Part shown: positions 1 through 9,265 of the stretch, in pieces | How positions within the stretch are numbered: position 1 is the stretch's first letter | How the letters are laid out: the number at the start of each line of letters is the position of its first letter | Virus record (IMG/VR): IMGVR_UViG_3300009091_000012 | Span: 24,205-88,204 of that record | From: a virus | Strand: one strand, 5' to 3' | Length of the DNA stretch: 64,000 nt | Notes under the pieces: model-generated | What the model was told of the DNA's origin: nothing | Seen by the model: only the letters and a program-made list of their open reading frames with translations | Database searches by the model: none | Translations under genes and position numbers: made by a program

Positions 1-2
1 GC

Positions 3-3000
3 GAGCGGTACACCAGCGGGTTCATGAACGGTCCTTACCCGGACAAATTTGTTCGCTCCAACTACGCGATGGAGAATAACGAGTTCATGCCTGCTCCCTT
101 CGGCGGGATGTACGTGCCCGAACGAGGATGGTCAGTCAAGAATCAGAATGTTCCTGATAAGATTGGGCGAGATCAGATCGCGATTGAAACTCGTATTGAG
201 CCTGATGGTTCATCCCGAGAGTATGATTCTGGTAAGCACTACGCTTCACGGAAACCGTTATACGCCATCATGAATGGTTATGTCGTACCGATTTTCAATG
301 CCCATGGCGGTACGATGACGGAAGATCAAAGTATTGATAACAAATGCACGAGTGGTAACTGGGGACCGATTGATATCAACTTCCCGCCAGCTCCCACTAC
401 TGGGCATCGGTTTGATTTTGCCTTCTTGGAGATGTGGTTAAAGGAGATTGACCCGGACAACGGGGTGTTCTACCCCTATGGAGCAGTCGATTGGGGTGGC
501 TGGGATTTCCCGACCTTGGATCAAACGGCTGGTTCGGCAAGCGATTATTCAGGGACAGTTGACAACCGTGAGATTGTCAAATTTACTGAAAGCAATACTC
601 AACCGGGGTGGCGATGGGGATTCCGGGTCTATGTTCGAGATACTGATTATGACACTAACCCTATCGTCTGGGCTACTGAAGACCCCGTGACGATGGTCTG
701 TGAGGATAATGGGTCAGGGGCGTTAATTGAAGTTAACAGCTCCGGCTGCACGGGAACAATTGACTATGAAACTGGAGAATGGACTCTCCATTTCACTACT
801 CCTCCACCAAATGGCAAATACATCGTTGGTATCTATGCTTGGAACGCAGTTACTAGCGCGAATCACTGGTCACTTCGTGGGTCATTAACCTTTTTGCCGA
901 ATGGGCATTATCTCCAGATTCAGTATCGGATTCGTGTCGTCCCTGGTGTAGATTATGCGTCCTACCCGGATTGGTTTAGTGATCCTATTGTGGAAGCTCG
1001 GGGGCCGAAAAATACCCCAGTAGCGAACTACACTTTCACTAACATGTTGAATGTCCTGCATGATGGGACATTGTGGCGGGCAGGAACTGGTACTTCAGGT
1101 TCTGTAACAGATTTAGGTACCTATGACGGGTATATCTATGCTCTGCCTCTGTGCGTGTGGTCTCGCTTTAACCAGCAGCCATGGGACTATGATGAGCAGA
1201 ATGGCGGGCTTAGTGATCGACTTGATGATTGTATCCATTACGCTCCTGATGATCGGCATGTGATCGATCTTCGCCCGGTCATCTTCTCTGAGCGGTATGG
1301 CATGAATGAAGCGGCAGAGAACACCCTGGATAGGATCATCCGGGGCGATCACCGTTCAGTGTTTGGGCAAGCGGTTGTTGACGCTGCGGATGATGGTACT
1401 CCGACCAGTATTAATGTCTGGGGTGTGGAAGTCCCCGAGCTGTGGCGGGTGTATCAGTATTCTGGAATGGCGATCGACACCAACATCAACACTGTTCGGG
1501 ACATTGGGTTGGCAACGACTAATGACCCGTTAGAGGGAGATGGTGGTGAATTCACGGCACCTCGGGCACACCATGACGGTATCCGGCGTATCTTCTCCCC
1601 GCAGGAGGAGGTTCAGGAAGTTCCGATCAGTATCCCTGATGTGTCTTTAAGTCCTGCTAGCCCCTCTCCTCTTGTTACGTACAACCCCGCTACGGACGTT
1701 ATTACGTTAAGTACGAATGTCACTACTCTTTCTGGGTATTCATCGACTTCAGGTAAGGGGCTTCTTATCAATGATTCTTACCCCCGCCTGTGGTGGCGTG
1801 GTTCTCGTCAACCGGTAGTCTATTCGACGCGGTGGTCAGGGTTGGGTACTAACACAGCCACAGCCACTATCAAGACTGACGCAGATACGTATGAACCGAA
1901 TGGTGCTATTGACGGTATTGTCGAGCTGATCTACCCAGAATGCACGGGTATTGGTCGCCCGGTCAAGACTATTGATGGTGTTTTAGCTTACGATGGACTC
2001 AACAACTACGCGACTGTTATTGTGGGGAATGAAGATGGCTCCCCCGATGACATGGAAATGGTTGAGTGGAAGATCAATGCTGGGCTTCAACCGGGGATGA
2101 ATCTTCCTGCCGGTATGTGCTTTAGCCCAGGGCCAAGTCCTACTTCCATATATGTGTGTGACAGTGCCAATAACCGAGTGGTTAAACTTAACGCTTCCAC
2201 TCTTGCCTATCAAGCACAATGGCCGACGTTAGCGAATTACCCGGTACCATCAGACGGAACTTTCGATTTGAGTGTCCATCTCCGGTACCCAGTAGACGTA
2301 GCTTGTGATTCGTCTGGAAATGTCTACGTAGCTGATCGGGACACACATCGAGTCGTTAAGCTGAATTCGACATTAACGACGCGGATTAGTGCTTTTGGGA
2401 ATGGTTTGCCAGCTACTGTCTACAACGATGATGACCAATTACGCTATCCCGAAGGTGTCACAGTAGACAGCGCGAATAACGTTTATGTGGCTGACACCGA
2501 GTTGTTCCGGGTGGTGAAGCTCACTAACTCGTTGACCTATGTGAGCCAAATCGGCAACGGGTATAGTGGCCCCGGCAAGAATCAGTTCATCCAACCGGCT
2601 GGGCTTGACTGTGGCACTGTGGACGGCGACGAGTTTATCTATGTGGCCGATGAAAGCCGCATTGTGTTGGTGGACCCCACCAACATGACCACTGAGACCA
2701 TCCTCGGCTCCCTGATGGGAGCGCAGATGCAGCGGTTCTTCCGCAACCAAGGATGGGTGACTGTGGCCGAAGATGCAGCGGGGAACAAGTACGCCGTCTC
2801 TTGTGAGCGGAAGCAGGTGATGAAGTTTGACTCCGGCTACCAGCTCGTGGCGGTTTTCGGTGAAGACGGTGTCGCCGGGTGGGATGACGAGCACCTGACT
2901 CACCCTCGTGATCTGATTTATGACGCAAATGCCTCTCTCTTGTACGTGGCCGATAACGATACGGAGGGAGATGATGGGCGTGTTGTTGTCCTAAGCTCGT

Positions 3001-4718
3001 TGGATCTTACTTATCAGGGGCAAAGAGATACGGATAAGGGGTTAGTTGGTCTAGCCTTCTATCAAGATGCGGGTACTGCCGGGAAACTGTATGCAGGTGG
3101 GCAAAATACGGTTTACAGGTTCGCTTTACCTGTTCCAGGTTCTCGGTTAGATCCGGATAATTGGACGCAAGATTGGGCAGTAACAGCATTTTCAGGGACT
3201 GATATCGCTTTTGTTCATGACTTGTCGTTAAACCAAGCGAGTGGTAACTATCTTTACGTCGGTGATTTGTTGGCTTCGAAGGTATACAAGGTAGATATTT
3301 CAGGCGGTACACCTACGTTAGCTGATACTTGTGACTTGATCTCTGAGGGTAAAGCTCCGCAGTGGCCTCCGGCTGTAGGTGTAGGTTGCCCCTTTGGAAT
3401 GGAGCTGAATGCGGATGCATCCAAGCTGTACCTTTGTGGTGGCTCCCTTAATGGGGAAACTACTGGTGGTGTTATCCGGGTGGTTAACACTTCCACTATG
3501 GAGATCACTGACGATGATCTCTTTGACAATCAGCACTGGCCAACAGAATCGTTCCCATTCAACATCCGGTTCAACAAGGACGGGGATGCATATGTGCTCC
3601 TGTCCAACCGGGTGCTGCTCTATAATCAACCGTTTGTTCCGTCGAGCGGTAGCATCGCTGGGGATTTCCTCTATGACGTAGCCGATGTCCCACTCAACAT
3701 CGACCTTGACCTCGCGGTTGAGTGGGAAAACGTTCGTGCCGTCCACATTAAGGACGATGTCCTATATGTGGCAGACATGACGACCAATACCCTCACTTCG
3801 ATTGATGCGGTGAGTCTCACAGTCTTAGGGCAGATCGGGTCACCGGCAGTGGTTGGTCGTGGAAAAGCTTCAACGGCTGGCCCTGGTGGGGTGATAGTTC
3901 ATAACACGGAGATCTATTTCTCTGATACGCTCAACAACCGGGTTGTGAAGGGTTATCGATTCTTCCCGAATGTCGAGCGAGGTACTGGTCGGCTTACGTA
4001 TCTGATCGCACCTCCGGCAACGCATACTGTCACTTATCAGGTGCGATATGCTCCGTACCAGGGCTACTGGAAGTTTTTGAATGAGCCGAGTCTGCATGGG
4101 CGACACTACATCACTGACAACAACACCATGTACTTAACTACGTTAGGCCGGGGTACTCCGAGTATCGTAACTCAGGATGGGGGCATGGGTTTCTACGCTA
4201 ATATGATTGCCCATCTTCCGACGCCTACGGATACGCCGACCAAGGCTCCTCGGGTGACCGATGAGTACCTGTTTGCCCCAGAACCGCTACCGATCACGGG
4301 AGAGACTGGCGGGACGCCTTTTGCCCGGTTGCCGGTCATCAATCGGTATCCGGCGACTGCCCAAGAGGTCAACCCCATGTATGGTGGTGGGTCTCGGTAT
4401 GACTTCACTCGAATGTTGTTCATGCAGGGGTTAGGACCGAATTGGCCGTCTGAAACTCCAGTGGACTATGTGCAGCGTGGATTTGAATGCACCGGTACTT
4501 TCCCTGGTTATGACACGCTGGAAACCTTCCCGCTGCAAACGATTTCGGTGCCGCGTCTTCTGTTTGCCACAGCTATCGTGGAAATCGAGGGACAGGGATT
4601 CTTGGTCATTTTTACCTGCTATCGTGCCGAGCAGCGTAACCGGTTGAATGACGGCACCCCGATTGTGGCAGATGTGTTCAAGCTGTTCGGCAACCCCGGT
4701 GTCAAGGCTAGGTATTAA
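3..4718 (+). CDS. Large NHL-repeat virion protein (5' end outside window)
   Basis: Open in frame from the window edge; the first Met is at 24, but nothing upstream resembles a ribosome binding site, so the true start probably lies before the window. At least 1,564 residues. Counting from that Met, about residues 690-1310 carry NHL-type beta-propeller repeats: units of the form P-x-G/D-V followed by YVADxxxxRVVKL (for example VDSANNVYVADTELFRVVKL, and a last unit with FSDTLNNRVVKGY). The flanking parts are Gly/Tyr/Trp-rich and beta-like, as in tail or appendage proteins. It is followed 10 nt later by another probable structural gene and then the lysis genes, which fits a late virion module. 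NHL propellers bind proteins or glycans, so a receptor-binding, tail-fibre or baseplate role is inferred, not shown. Confidence 0.75.
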   Translation, partial: ERYTSGFMNGPYPDKFVRSNYAMENNEFMPAPFGGMYVPERGWSVKNQNVPDKIGRDQIAIETRIEPDGSSREYDSGKHYASRKPLYAIMNGYVVPIFNAHGGTMTEDQSIDNKCTSGNWGPIDINFPPAPTTGHRFDFAFLEMWLKEIDPDNGVFYPYGAVDWGGWDFPTLDQTAGSASDYSGTVDNREIVKFTESNTQPGWRWGFRVYVRDTDYDTNPIVWATEDPVTMVCEDNGSGALIEVNSSGCTGTIDYETGEWTLHFTTPPPNGKYIVGIYAWNAVTSANHWSLRGSLTFLPNGHYLQIQYRIRVVPGVDYASYPDWFSDPIVEARGPKNTPVANYTFTNMLNVLHDGTLWRAGTGTSGSVTDLGTYDGYIYALPLCVWSRFNQQPWDYDEQNGGLSDRLDDCIHYAPDDRHVIDLRPVIFSERYGMNEAAENTLDRIIRGDHRSVFGQAVVDAADDGTPTSINVWGVEVPELWRVYQYSGMAIDTNINTVRDIGLATTNDPLEGDGGEFTAPRAHHDGIRRIFSPQEEVQEVPISIPDVSLSPASPSPLVTYNPATDVITLSTNVTTLSGYSSTSGKGLLINDSYPRLWWRGSRQPVVYSTRWSGLGTNTATATIKTDADTYEPNGAIDGIVELIYPECTGIGRPVKTIDGVLAYDGLNNYATVIVGNEDGSPDDMEMVEWKINAGLQPGMNLPAGMCFSPGPSPTSIYVCDSANNRVVKLNASTLAYQAQWPTLANYPVPSDGTFDLSVHLRYPVDVACDSSGNVYVADRDTHRVVKLNSTLTTRISAFGNGLPATVYNDDDQLRYPEGVTVDSANNVYVADTELFRVVKLTNSLTYVSQIGNGYSGPGKNQFIQPAGLDCGTVDGDEFIYVADESRIVLVDPTNMTTETILGSLMGAQMQRFFRNQGWVTVAEDAAGNKYAVSCERKQVMKFDSGYQLVAVFGEDGVAGWDDEHLTHPRDLIYDANASLLYVADNDTEGDDGRVVVLSSLDLTYQGQRDTDKGLVGLAFYQDAGTAGKLYAGGQNTVYRFALPVPGSRLDPDNWTQDWAVTAFSGTDIAFVHDLSLNQASGNYLYVGDLLASKVYKVDISGGTPTLADTCDLISEGKAPQWPPAVGVGCPFGMELNADASKLYLCGGSLNGETTGGVIRVVNTSTMEITDDDLFDNQHWPTESFPFNIRFNKDGDAYVLLSNRVLLYNQPFVPSSGSIAGDFLYDVADVPLNIDLDLAVEWENVRAVHIKDDVLYVADMTTNTLTSIDAVSLTVLGQIGSPAVVGRGKASTAGPGGVIVHNTEIYFSDTLNNRVVKGYRFFPNVERGTGRLTYLIAPPATHTVTYQVRYAPYQGYWKFLNEPSLHGRHYITDNNTMYLTTLGRGTPSIVTQDGGMGFYANMIAHLPTPTDTPTKAPRVTDEYLFAPEPLPITGETGGTPFARLPVINRYPATAQEVNPMYGGGSRYDFTRMLFMQGLGPNWPSETPVDYVQRGFECTGTFPGYDTLETFPLQTISVPRLLFATAIVEIEGQGFLVIFTCYRAEQRNRLNDGTPIVADVFKLFGNPGVKARY

Positions 4719-4728
4719 GGAGTAGCTA

Positions 4729-5601
4729 ATGCCCTATGCAGTATTTTCCAAGCGCACTAAGATCGTGTCGCGGATCATCCACGATCTGACGAGCCTGTTG
4801 CCTAGTGAATCGGCCATCGAAGTGGACGATGATATCGCTTATCCGCGTAGGCAGAAGGCTATTCCTATCGGACAGCAGGTGAACACAAAACGGTTCAAGC
4901 TGTTTGAAGCTGCTGACCTTTCGCCTACGATCAAGCCGTATGCGCGTGTGTATGACCCGGTAACAGATATCGCTGGAAAGGTGAAGCACACACCGTTGCT
5001 TATCCGGGCAGCTAGGCTGTCTGGGGGTGATGTTCAAGATCCTGATGAGTTTATCGATCTTCCGATCTATGCCAACCCATTTGCCTGGAAGGCGCAAGAG
5101 GTTGCCCAGATCAAGTACGAGTCGATGCTGGCCGAGAATTACCCTTATCAAGTAGTGATTGGTGAAGAGTTCATTGACACGAAACACATCGATGCTTCTT
5201 CTTCCAATTACATCCTGAGTGAGGGGCATTGCATGCTCTCCCCCGGTGGGGTGCTCGTCACCAAGGAGTTTAGTTTCCGGTTGCCGAAGCGAATTACCTT
5301 CTCCACTGCTAACTATGAGAAGGCGTTTAGGTACGCTTTTGATACGTACTTCTTCTCCACCAACCCGGAATTCCCCGAAGGTGTCCAGATGGCTTGGCGT
5401 GGGGATAAGTATGTAGACGGGTCTGACACTGACTATCAAGACCTAGTTGTTGACGAGGAGATGCCTACGCTAGTGGGTTTAGAGACAGCTTCCACGTTAC
5501 TTACTACTTTCCAACTCAAGTTCACGAATCTCACTCCGGAAATGTTCGAGATCGAAAATTACGTCCTCTTCCTCCGTCTGCGGAATGTGCCTGGGTCGTA
5601 A
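4729..5601 (+). CDS. Unknown protein, probably virion-associated (290 aa)
   Basis: Starts at ATG 4729 behind AAGGAG at 4717-4722, which overlaps the stop of the NHL-repeat gene. It has no transmembrane segment, no signal peptide and no motif I recognise. The composition is typical of a soluble beta-rich structural protein with many aromatic residues. Position between the giant NHL protein and the lysis cassette suggests a tail or appendage component or its chaperone; this is inference from context only. Confidence 0.6.
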   Translation: MPYAVFSKRTKIVSRIIHDLTSLLPSESAIEVDDDIAYPRRQKAIPIGQQVNTKRFKLFEAADLSPTIKPYARVYDPVTDIAGKVKHTPLLIRAARLSGGDVQDPDEFIDLPIYANPFAWKAQEVAQIKYESMLAENYPYQVVIGEEFIDTKHIDASSSNYILSEGHCMLSPGGVLVTKEFSFRLPKRITFSTANYEKAFRYAFDTYFFSTNPEFPEGVQMAWRGDKYVDGSDTDYQDLVVDEEMPTLVGLETASTLLTTFQLKFTNLTPEMFEIENYVLFLRLRNVPGS

Positions 5602-5611
5602 GGAGATACCA

Positions 5612-6004
5612 ATGGCTTTTATCGCGACTGTCGTTAACATGCCGCAGCTTAGGCGGTCAAACTGGCGTGGCCCTGGTAACCCTAGACCGCCGTCACCGCC
5701 AATTATCGAGCCTCCGGGTCGGCCTCCGATCAAGCCCCGGTGCAGTGGGGGCTATCAGTACATGAATGTTCGATGCATCCCGGTTGGCCCTCGGGGCGTT
5801 GGGGACCATCGCCTCATGTACAGATTCGGTTGTCGGCGTACGACTGCTCGTAGTGTTCGAGCATCTCGTTACACTCGAAACGGTGTGGTGTGGCGTGGAG
5901 TGCCGATGCAATATCTTCCGTTGTACCGGAATGACCGTCGCGTGATCGGTGGACGACGTATTCCACGTCGTGCGGTGACCCGTCATACGGTTCAAGAGGG
6001 CTAA
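5612..6004 (+). CDS. Pro/Arg-rich unknown protein (130 aa)
   Basis: ATG 5612 is chosen over the upstream in-frame ATG 5585 because AAGGAG lies 7 nt before it. Residues about 18-45 are proline-rich (repeated PP and RP steps); the rest is strongly basic with many Arg-Arg pairs and few acidic residues. Two Cys lie in the middle. No known domain was recognised. A basic, proline-rich protein next to virion genes could be a minor virion or nucleic-acid-binding protein, but that is a guess. Confidence 0.6.
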   Translation: MAFIATVVNMPQLRRSNWRGPGNPRPPSPPIIEPPGRPPIKPRCSGGYQYMNVRCIPVGPRGVGDHRLMYRFGCRRTTARSVRASRYTRNGVVWRGVPMQYLPLYRNDRRVIGGRRIPRRAVTRHTVQEG

Positions 6005-6154
6005 ATGAACGCTCGTGAACTCGTGCTCGAAGAGGTATTGGCCCGTATCGTGGACGAGCATGGAGTGGAGACCATGGCTCTGAATTGGGCCATTTTGAAT
6101 GAGCTTATGAAGGAAGAGGCTCCACCGGAAAAGTCGGAAGAGCCTGCTGAATAA
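6005..6154 (+). CDS. Small acidic protein (49 aa)
   Basis: The ATG directly follows the TAA of the previous gene, so translation is probably coupled. It has an amphipathic helical N-terminal half (MNARELVLEEVLARIVDEHG) and a Glu/Pro-rich tail. Function unknown. It precedes the amidase gene. Confidence 0.5.
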   Translation: MNARELVLEEVLARIVDEHGVETMALNWAILNELMKEEAPPEKSEEPAE

Positions 6155-6163
6155 GATCTTTTA

Positions 6164-6177
6164 GTTGTAATTACAAC
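6164..6177. promoter_or_regulatory. 14-bp perfect palindrome upstream of the amidase
   Basis: GTTGTAATTACAAC is a perfect dyad about 14 nt before the amidase start and just ahead of its AGGAGGGG site. It could be an operator or a small AU-rich RNA hairpin that affects translation. No function is known. Confidence 0.3.
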
Positions 6178-6190
6178 AATAGGAGGGGTA

Positions 6191-6724
6191 ATGCCTCGTT
6201 GGACACATATCGTAATGCACCACTCGTTTACCGGAGATACTACGCTACCTGATGCAGTCGCGATTCGACGTTTCCACACTAGCTATAGACATGGTGGGGA
6301 CATCATCACCGAAGCTCAGTATCAGCAGCTTAAGAGTGAAGGTGCTTCAGGGTTAGAACTTCCGTGGCAAGACATCGGTTACCATTGGATCTTTGAACGT
6401 TTGTCGGATGGGCGGCCCTGGTTGCTCAAAGGTCGTTCTATGATGAAGACCGGAGCGCACTGTAAGGAAGCCGGAATGAACCGACGAGGTATCGGAGTCT
6501 GTATCGTTGGCAATTTTGACCCGGCACCTCCTCCCGAGGATATGCTGGAGATGGTAGCCGATGATGTCGCATGGCTCTGCCGCATGTATCGGATTCCGGT
6601 AGAAAACGTGGTTGCTCACAGGGATTTCGCTACGTATAAAACTTGTCCTGGGGCGAAGTTCGATATGAACTATTTTCGAGAACGGGTAGCTGAATATCTG
6701 GCAATCTGGATTCCTCACACCTAA
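6191..6724 (+). CDS. N-acetylmuramoyl-L-alanine amidase endolysin (amidase_2/PGRP type)
   Basis: Cleaves the bond between MurNAc and L-Ala in peptidoglycan at lysis. It is a single catalytic domain of 177 aa with no separate wall-binding domain, typical of Gram-negative phage endolysins. Visible family residues: HH at 10-11 in the first strand, GYHW at 63-66, GAHC at 88-91, IGVCIVGNF at 101-109, and the zinc/catalytic block AHRD 142-145 with TCPG 151-154 (candidate zinc ligands a His of the HH pair, His143 and Cys152). There is no signal peptide, so a holin is needed for release, and one follows directly. A strong AGGAGGGG ribosome site precedes the ATG. Confidence 0.93.
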   Translation: MPRWTHIVMHHSFTGDTTLPDAVAIRRFHTSYRHGGDIITEAQYQQLKSEGASGLELPWQDIGYHWIFERLSDGRPWLLKGRSMMKTGAHCKEAGMNRRGIGVCIVGNFDPAPPPEDMLEMVADDVAWLCRMYRIPVENVVAHRDFATYKTCPGAKFDMNYFRERVAEYLAIWIPHT

Positions 6725-6750
6725 TCCGAGGAATAGAAAGACATACGATC

Positions 6751-7035
6751 ATGGGGAGATATCTCGTGAACGCCGTAAAACTCATCAGTGAAAGCACCGG
6801 AGTTCTTGCCACGCTGTTTGCCATGACGGGCATGACGGCATCATCGATTTTCCTGTGGTTCCGCCCTGAGCGGTTTACTGCCGATAACTGGCTCTCTGCG
6901 TTGTTAACGTGTGCTGGGCTGGTTGGAGGAGTGGTAGCTAAACGAACGATCGAAAATACCAAACTCGGTAAAACCGGAGTCGGTGATATCGACGGCGCGG
7001 GGAACAATCGAAAAGACGATAACAATGGGGGGTAA
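6751..7035 (+). CDS. Putative holin (two-TM, 94 aa)
   Basis: Small membrane protein with two hydrophobic segments at about residues 15-37 and 46-64 and a hydrophilic Lys/Asp/Asn/Gly-rich C-terminus. Size, topology and position between the endolysin and the spanins fit a holin that opens the inner membrane for the amidase. Holins share little sequence, so the call rests on topology and context. Confidence 0.65.
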   Translation: MGRYLVNAVKLISESTGVLATLFAMTGMTASSIFLWFRPERFTADNWLSALLTCAGLVGGVVAKRTIENTKLGKTGVGDIDGAGNNRKDDNNGG

Positions 7036-7038
7036 ACA

Positions 7039-7476
7039 ATGTTCGGGTTAGCTTGGCTAACAGGTCCAATGCTCTATGCTGGTGTTGGTGGGTTGGTAGT
7101 TATCATTGCTCTTTCCGGCGCACTTTGGGTCCAGACAGATAGAGTTGCTTCTAGGGACGACACCATCAAAGCTATGGAAATCGTTGCTGCCTCCTGGGAG
7201 CAGAAGGTTGGCGAAAAAGAAGCTAAGATTGAAAGCCTACAGTTCACGATCGACGAGCAGAACAAGCTCATTGAAGACAATGCCGCTCAGGGTGAGCTTG
7301 CTAAAGCCAAGCAACGCGAGGTTGACGCCCTTCAGCAAGAGCTAGCCCAGGCTAAGGGCGATCTTAAGCTGATCTCCGATATGTACAGCCGTATGCGAGA
7401 TCAGGCGGTCGGGTTGAACACCTGTCAGACTTACGAGATGGTTCTACGCTCCATTGCGAAGAGGGTAGCGCCATGA
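7039..7476 (+). CDS. i-spanin (Rz-like)
   Basis: Inner-membrane spanin of 145 aa. One N-terminal transmembrane anchor at about residues 10-31 is followed by a long Glu/Lys/Gln-rich coiled coil, residues 38-120, and a short tail with one Cys (LNTC). This is the Rz architecture: it spans the periplasm and pairs with the outer-membrane lipoprotein encoded next to disrupt the outer membrane. Its 3' end overlaps the next gene by 4 nt (ATGA), as expected of spanin pairs. It implies a Gram-negative host. Confidence 0.75.
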   Translation: MFGLAWLTGPMLYAGVGGLVVIIALSGALWVQTDRVASRDDTIKAMEIVAASWEQKVGEKEAKIESLQFTIDEQNKLIEDNAAQGELAKAKQREVDALQQELAQAKGDLKLISDMYSRMRDQAVGLNTCQTYEMVLRSIAKRVAP

Positions 7477-7862
7477 ACCGCAGTCGAAATATCTTAGGCG
7501 CTATCTGTGCTGGTGTCATGATCGTTGTGTCAGTTGTGCTACTCTTGTCCTTGTGTGGGTGTAACCATAAGCCCAAGTTGCCGTGCCCTGAGTCAGAGCT
7601 ACAGATTGTCAAAGTGGATAAGCCCATCCCCTGTATCGTTGAAATTGCTCCATTGGAGCCAGCCCCCAAGCCGACGCCCCTCCCGTTCCCCGAGGATGTT
7701 CTAGATGAAGAGGTCAAGAAGGCGTGGGCGTTGAAGGTGGGTGAAGCTGTTGAGAGCCAACATGCGCTTCAGCTTGCTCGTGACGCAGCGTGGCTGGTGA
7801 AGATCACGGAGCATAACAAAGCGCTTCCAAAGTGCTCGGAAATCCCCACTCCGGTTCCATAG
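7473..7862 (+). CDS. o-spanin lipoprotein (Rz1-like)
   Basis: 129 aa. The N-terminus is a lipoprotein signal: basic MNRSRN, a hydrophobic stretch 8-27, then L-C-G-C with Cys30 as the likely lipidated residue. Residues about 50-75 are proline-rich, as in Rz1 proteins, followed by a short helical region. It would sit in the outer membrane and bind the i-spanin. It is longer than lambda Rz1 and extends beyond rather than nesting inside the i-spanin gene. It is the last gene before a strong terminator. Confidence 0.72.
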   Translation: MNRSRNILGAICAGVMIVVSVVLLLSLCGCNHKPKLPCPESELQIVKVDKPIPCIVEIAPLEPAPKPTPLPFPEDVLDEEVKKAWALKVGEAVESQHALQLARDAAWLVKITEHNKALPKCSEIPTPVP

Positions 7863-7887
7863 CCCCCTTACACCCTTGTAAATTCAG

Positions 7888-7914
7888 CCCCGATCTTTGA
7901 GATCGGGGTTTTTT
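7888..7914 (+). terminator. Rho-independent terminator after lysis cassette
   Basis: An 8-bp perfect stem (CCCCGATC / GATCGGGG) with a 5-nt loop is followed by six T. It closes the virion/lysis transcript 26 nt after the o-spanin stop. Confidence 0.9.
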
Positions 7915-7994
7915 GCTTTATTAGGTAATCGCGCAAAGGCATGCGCGAGGGGTGTTGAGGCGCGAAGAGAAAGAGTCACATAGGAGGTAAATCT

Positions 7995-8036
7995 ATGTTG
8001 ATCTATAGGGTAGCTGTCCAAGGAAAGAGTGCATGA
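7995..8036 (+). CDS. 13-aa leader peptide coupled to phosphoesterase
   Basis: ATG 7995 follows a near-ideal TAGGAGGT site and encodes MLIYRVAVQGKSA. Its TGA overlaps the ATG of the next gene (ATGA at 8033-8036). The downstream gene has only a weak AGGAAAGAG site, so this mini-ORF probably delivers ribosomes to it by translational coupling. Confidence 0.5.
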   Translation: MLIYRVAVQGKSA

Positions 8037-9265
8037 GCACACCGAAAGCAACACAAGAAATACAACATTTTGTTCACGATGATGGCACAATTGAAGTCAC
8101 CGTCATCCCAATTGTAAAAGGAAATGTCAAAGCCTTTTTTACCGACAACGAAGATGTACGCCATTACGGGTACACGACAGAACAAGAACTCCGCGCTATT
8201 GCTAACATCCCCGATAATTACCACACCAAAGCCTTCAATCCGAACAACTGGGCAGCTCAAGATAGCGACGGCCCCTTCATTTGTCATCAGGTAAAGGGCA
8301 TCTTCTCCCCGCCTGTCCCGGAGGAGAACGCGATCGGGGCGTTGCTCAAGCACATGGAGAGCAAATCACGGATCGTACCGAGGCTATACCCCAAGATAAG
8401 GTTTGGCTCGAAGGTCCGTCGTCGCCTGTTGGAGATCAGCGTCATGGATCCCCACCTCGGGCTTCAGTGCTTCAGGCCGGGGGCAGACGCCGACTACAAC
8501 TTAGAACAAGCGGAAAAGACCTATCTGTGGGCGGTGAACAACTTACTTGCCCTTGGTGAGCATTATGGCCCCTTCGAAGAGATCCTGTTCCCGTTCGGTA
8601 ACGACTACCTGCACGCGGAAATGATGCCGATGGGCAAGGGTGCGGGGCACACCACCTCGGCAGGCACCGCTCAGCCCGAGATGATGGCATGGCACCATGT
8701 GTACCTGCGTGGGGAGAAGCTCCTGATCCAGGCCATCGAGATGATGAAAGACAAGGCTCCGGTTATCTTACTGGAGGTTCCGGGGAACCATGATCGGTAT
8801 TCGGCCTTCACCATGGGCCGGGTAATGAACGCATGGTTCCACAACGACGAGAATATCGTCGTAGACGCCTCTCCCAGCCCCTACAAGTTCAAGCACTATG
8901 GGGTGAACCTCATAGGGTTCGAGCACGGGCACAGCGTGACTCCGATCCGGCTAGCGGCCTTAATGGCCAATGAGTGCAGAGACATTTGGGCGGGCATCAA
9001 GTACGCTGAGTGGCATCTGGGTGACCAGCACCGAAAAGGATCGTCAAAACCGTCTGTGTTCGAGGAGCAGGGCGTTTCGGTGGAGTTCCTGCCGAGTATC
9101 GTGGCTCCGAACGAGTGGCATAGGCTGAAGTCGTTCAACCACCAGAAGCGGGGAGCCATGGCATGGGTCTGGGACTACGAGACCGGCCCTGTAGCTCGTC
9201 TTCAGGTGAACCTCGATAATCTGACCGGTGGACCTATGGGAGGAGGCACCTGTGACCTGGAGTGA
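8033..9265 (+). CDS. Calcineurin-like metallophosphoesterase
   Basis: 410 aa. The two-metal phosphoesterase signature is present in order: DPHLG at about 138-142 (D-x-H), FGNDYLH near 187-193 (G-N/D motif), GNHDRYS near 249-255 and GFEHGH near 291-296 (motif with the metal-binding histidines), with a further WHLGDQH near 327-333. The first about 130 residues are an extra domain I do not recognise. It could be a nuclease, nucleotide phosphatase or phosphodiesterase acting on nucleic acid; the substrate cannot be read from sequence. It is the first large gene after the lysis terminator and is coupled to a 13-codon leader. A second, different metallophosphoesterase (SbcD) lies at 46.9 kb. Confidence 0.82.
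   Translation: MSTPKATQEIQHFVHDDGTIEVTVIPIVKGNVKAFFTDNEDVRHYGYTTEQELRAIANIPDNYHTKAFNPNNWAAQDSDGPFICHQVKGIFSPPVPEENAIGALLKHMESKSRIVPRLYPKIRFGSKVRRRLLEISVMDPHLGLQCFRPGADADYNLEQAEKTYLWAVNNLLALGEHYGPFEEILFPFGNDYLHAEMMPMGKGAGHTTSAGTAQPEMMAWHHVYLRGEKLLIQAIEMMKDKAPVILLEVPGNHDRYSAFTMGRVMNAWFHNDENIVVDASPSPYKFKHYGVNLIGFEHGHSVTPIRLAALMANECRDIWAGIKYAEWHLGDQHRKGSSKPSVFEEQGVSVEFLPSIVAPNEWHRLKSFNHQKRGAMAWVWDYETGPVARLQVNLDNLTGGPMGGGTCDLE

Noticed and set aside
2439-2903. 154-aa minus-strand ORF within the NHL protein gene
   Set aside because: Antisense shadow of NHL repeat codons; no SD and no independent features.
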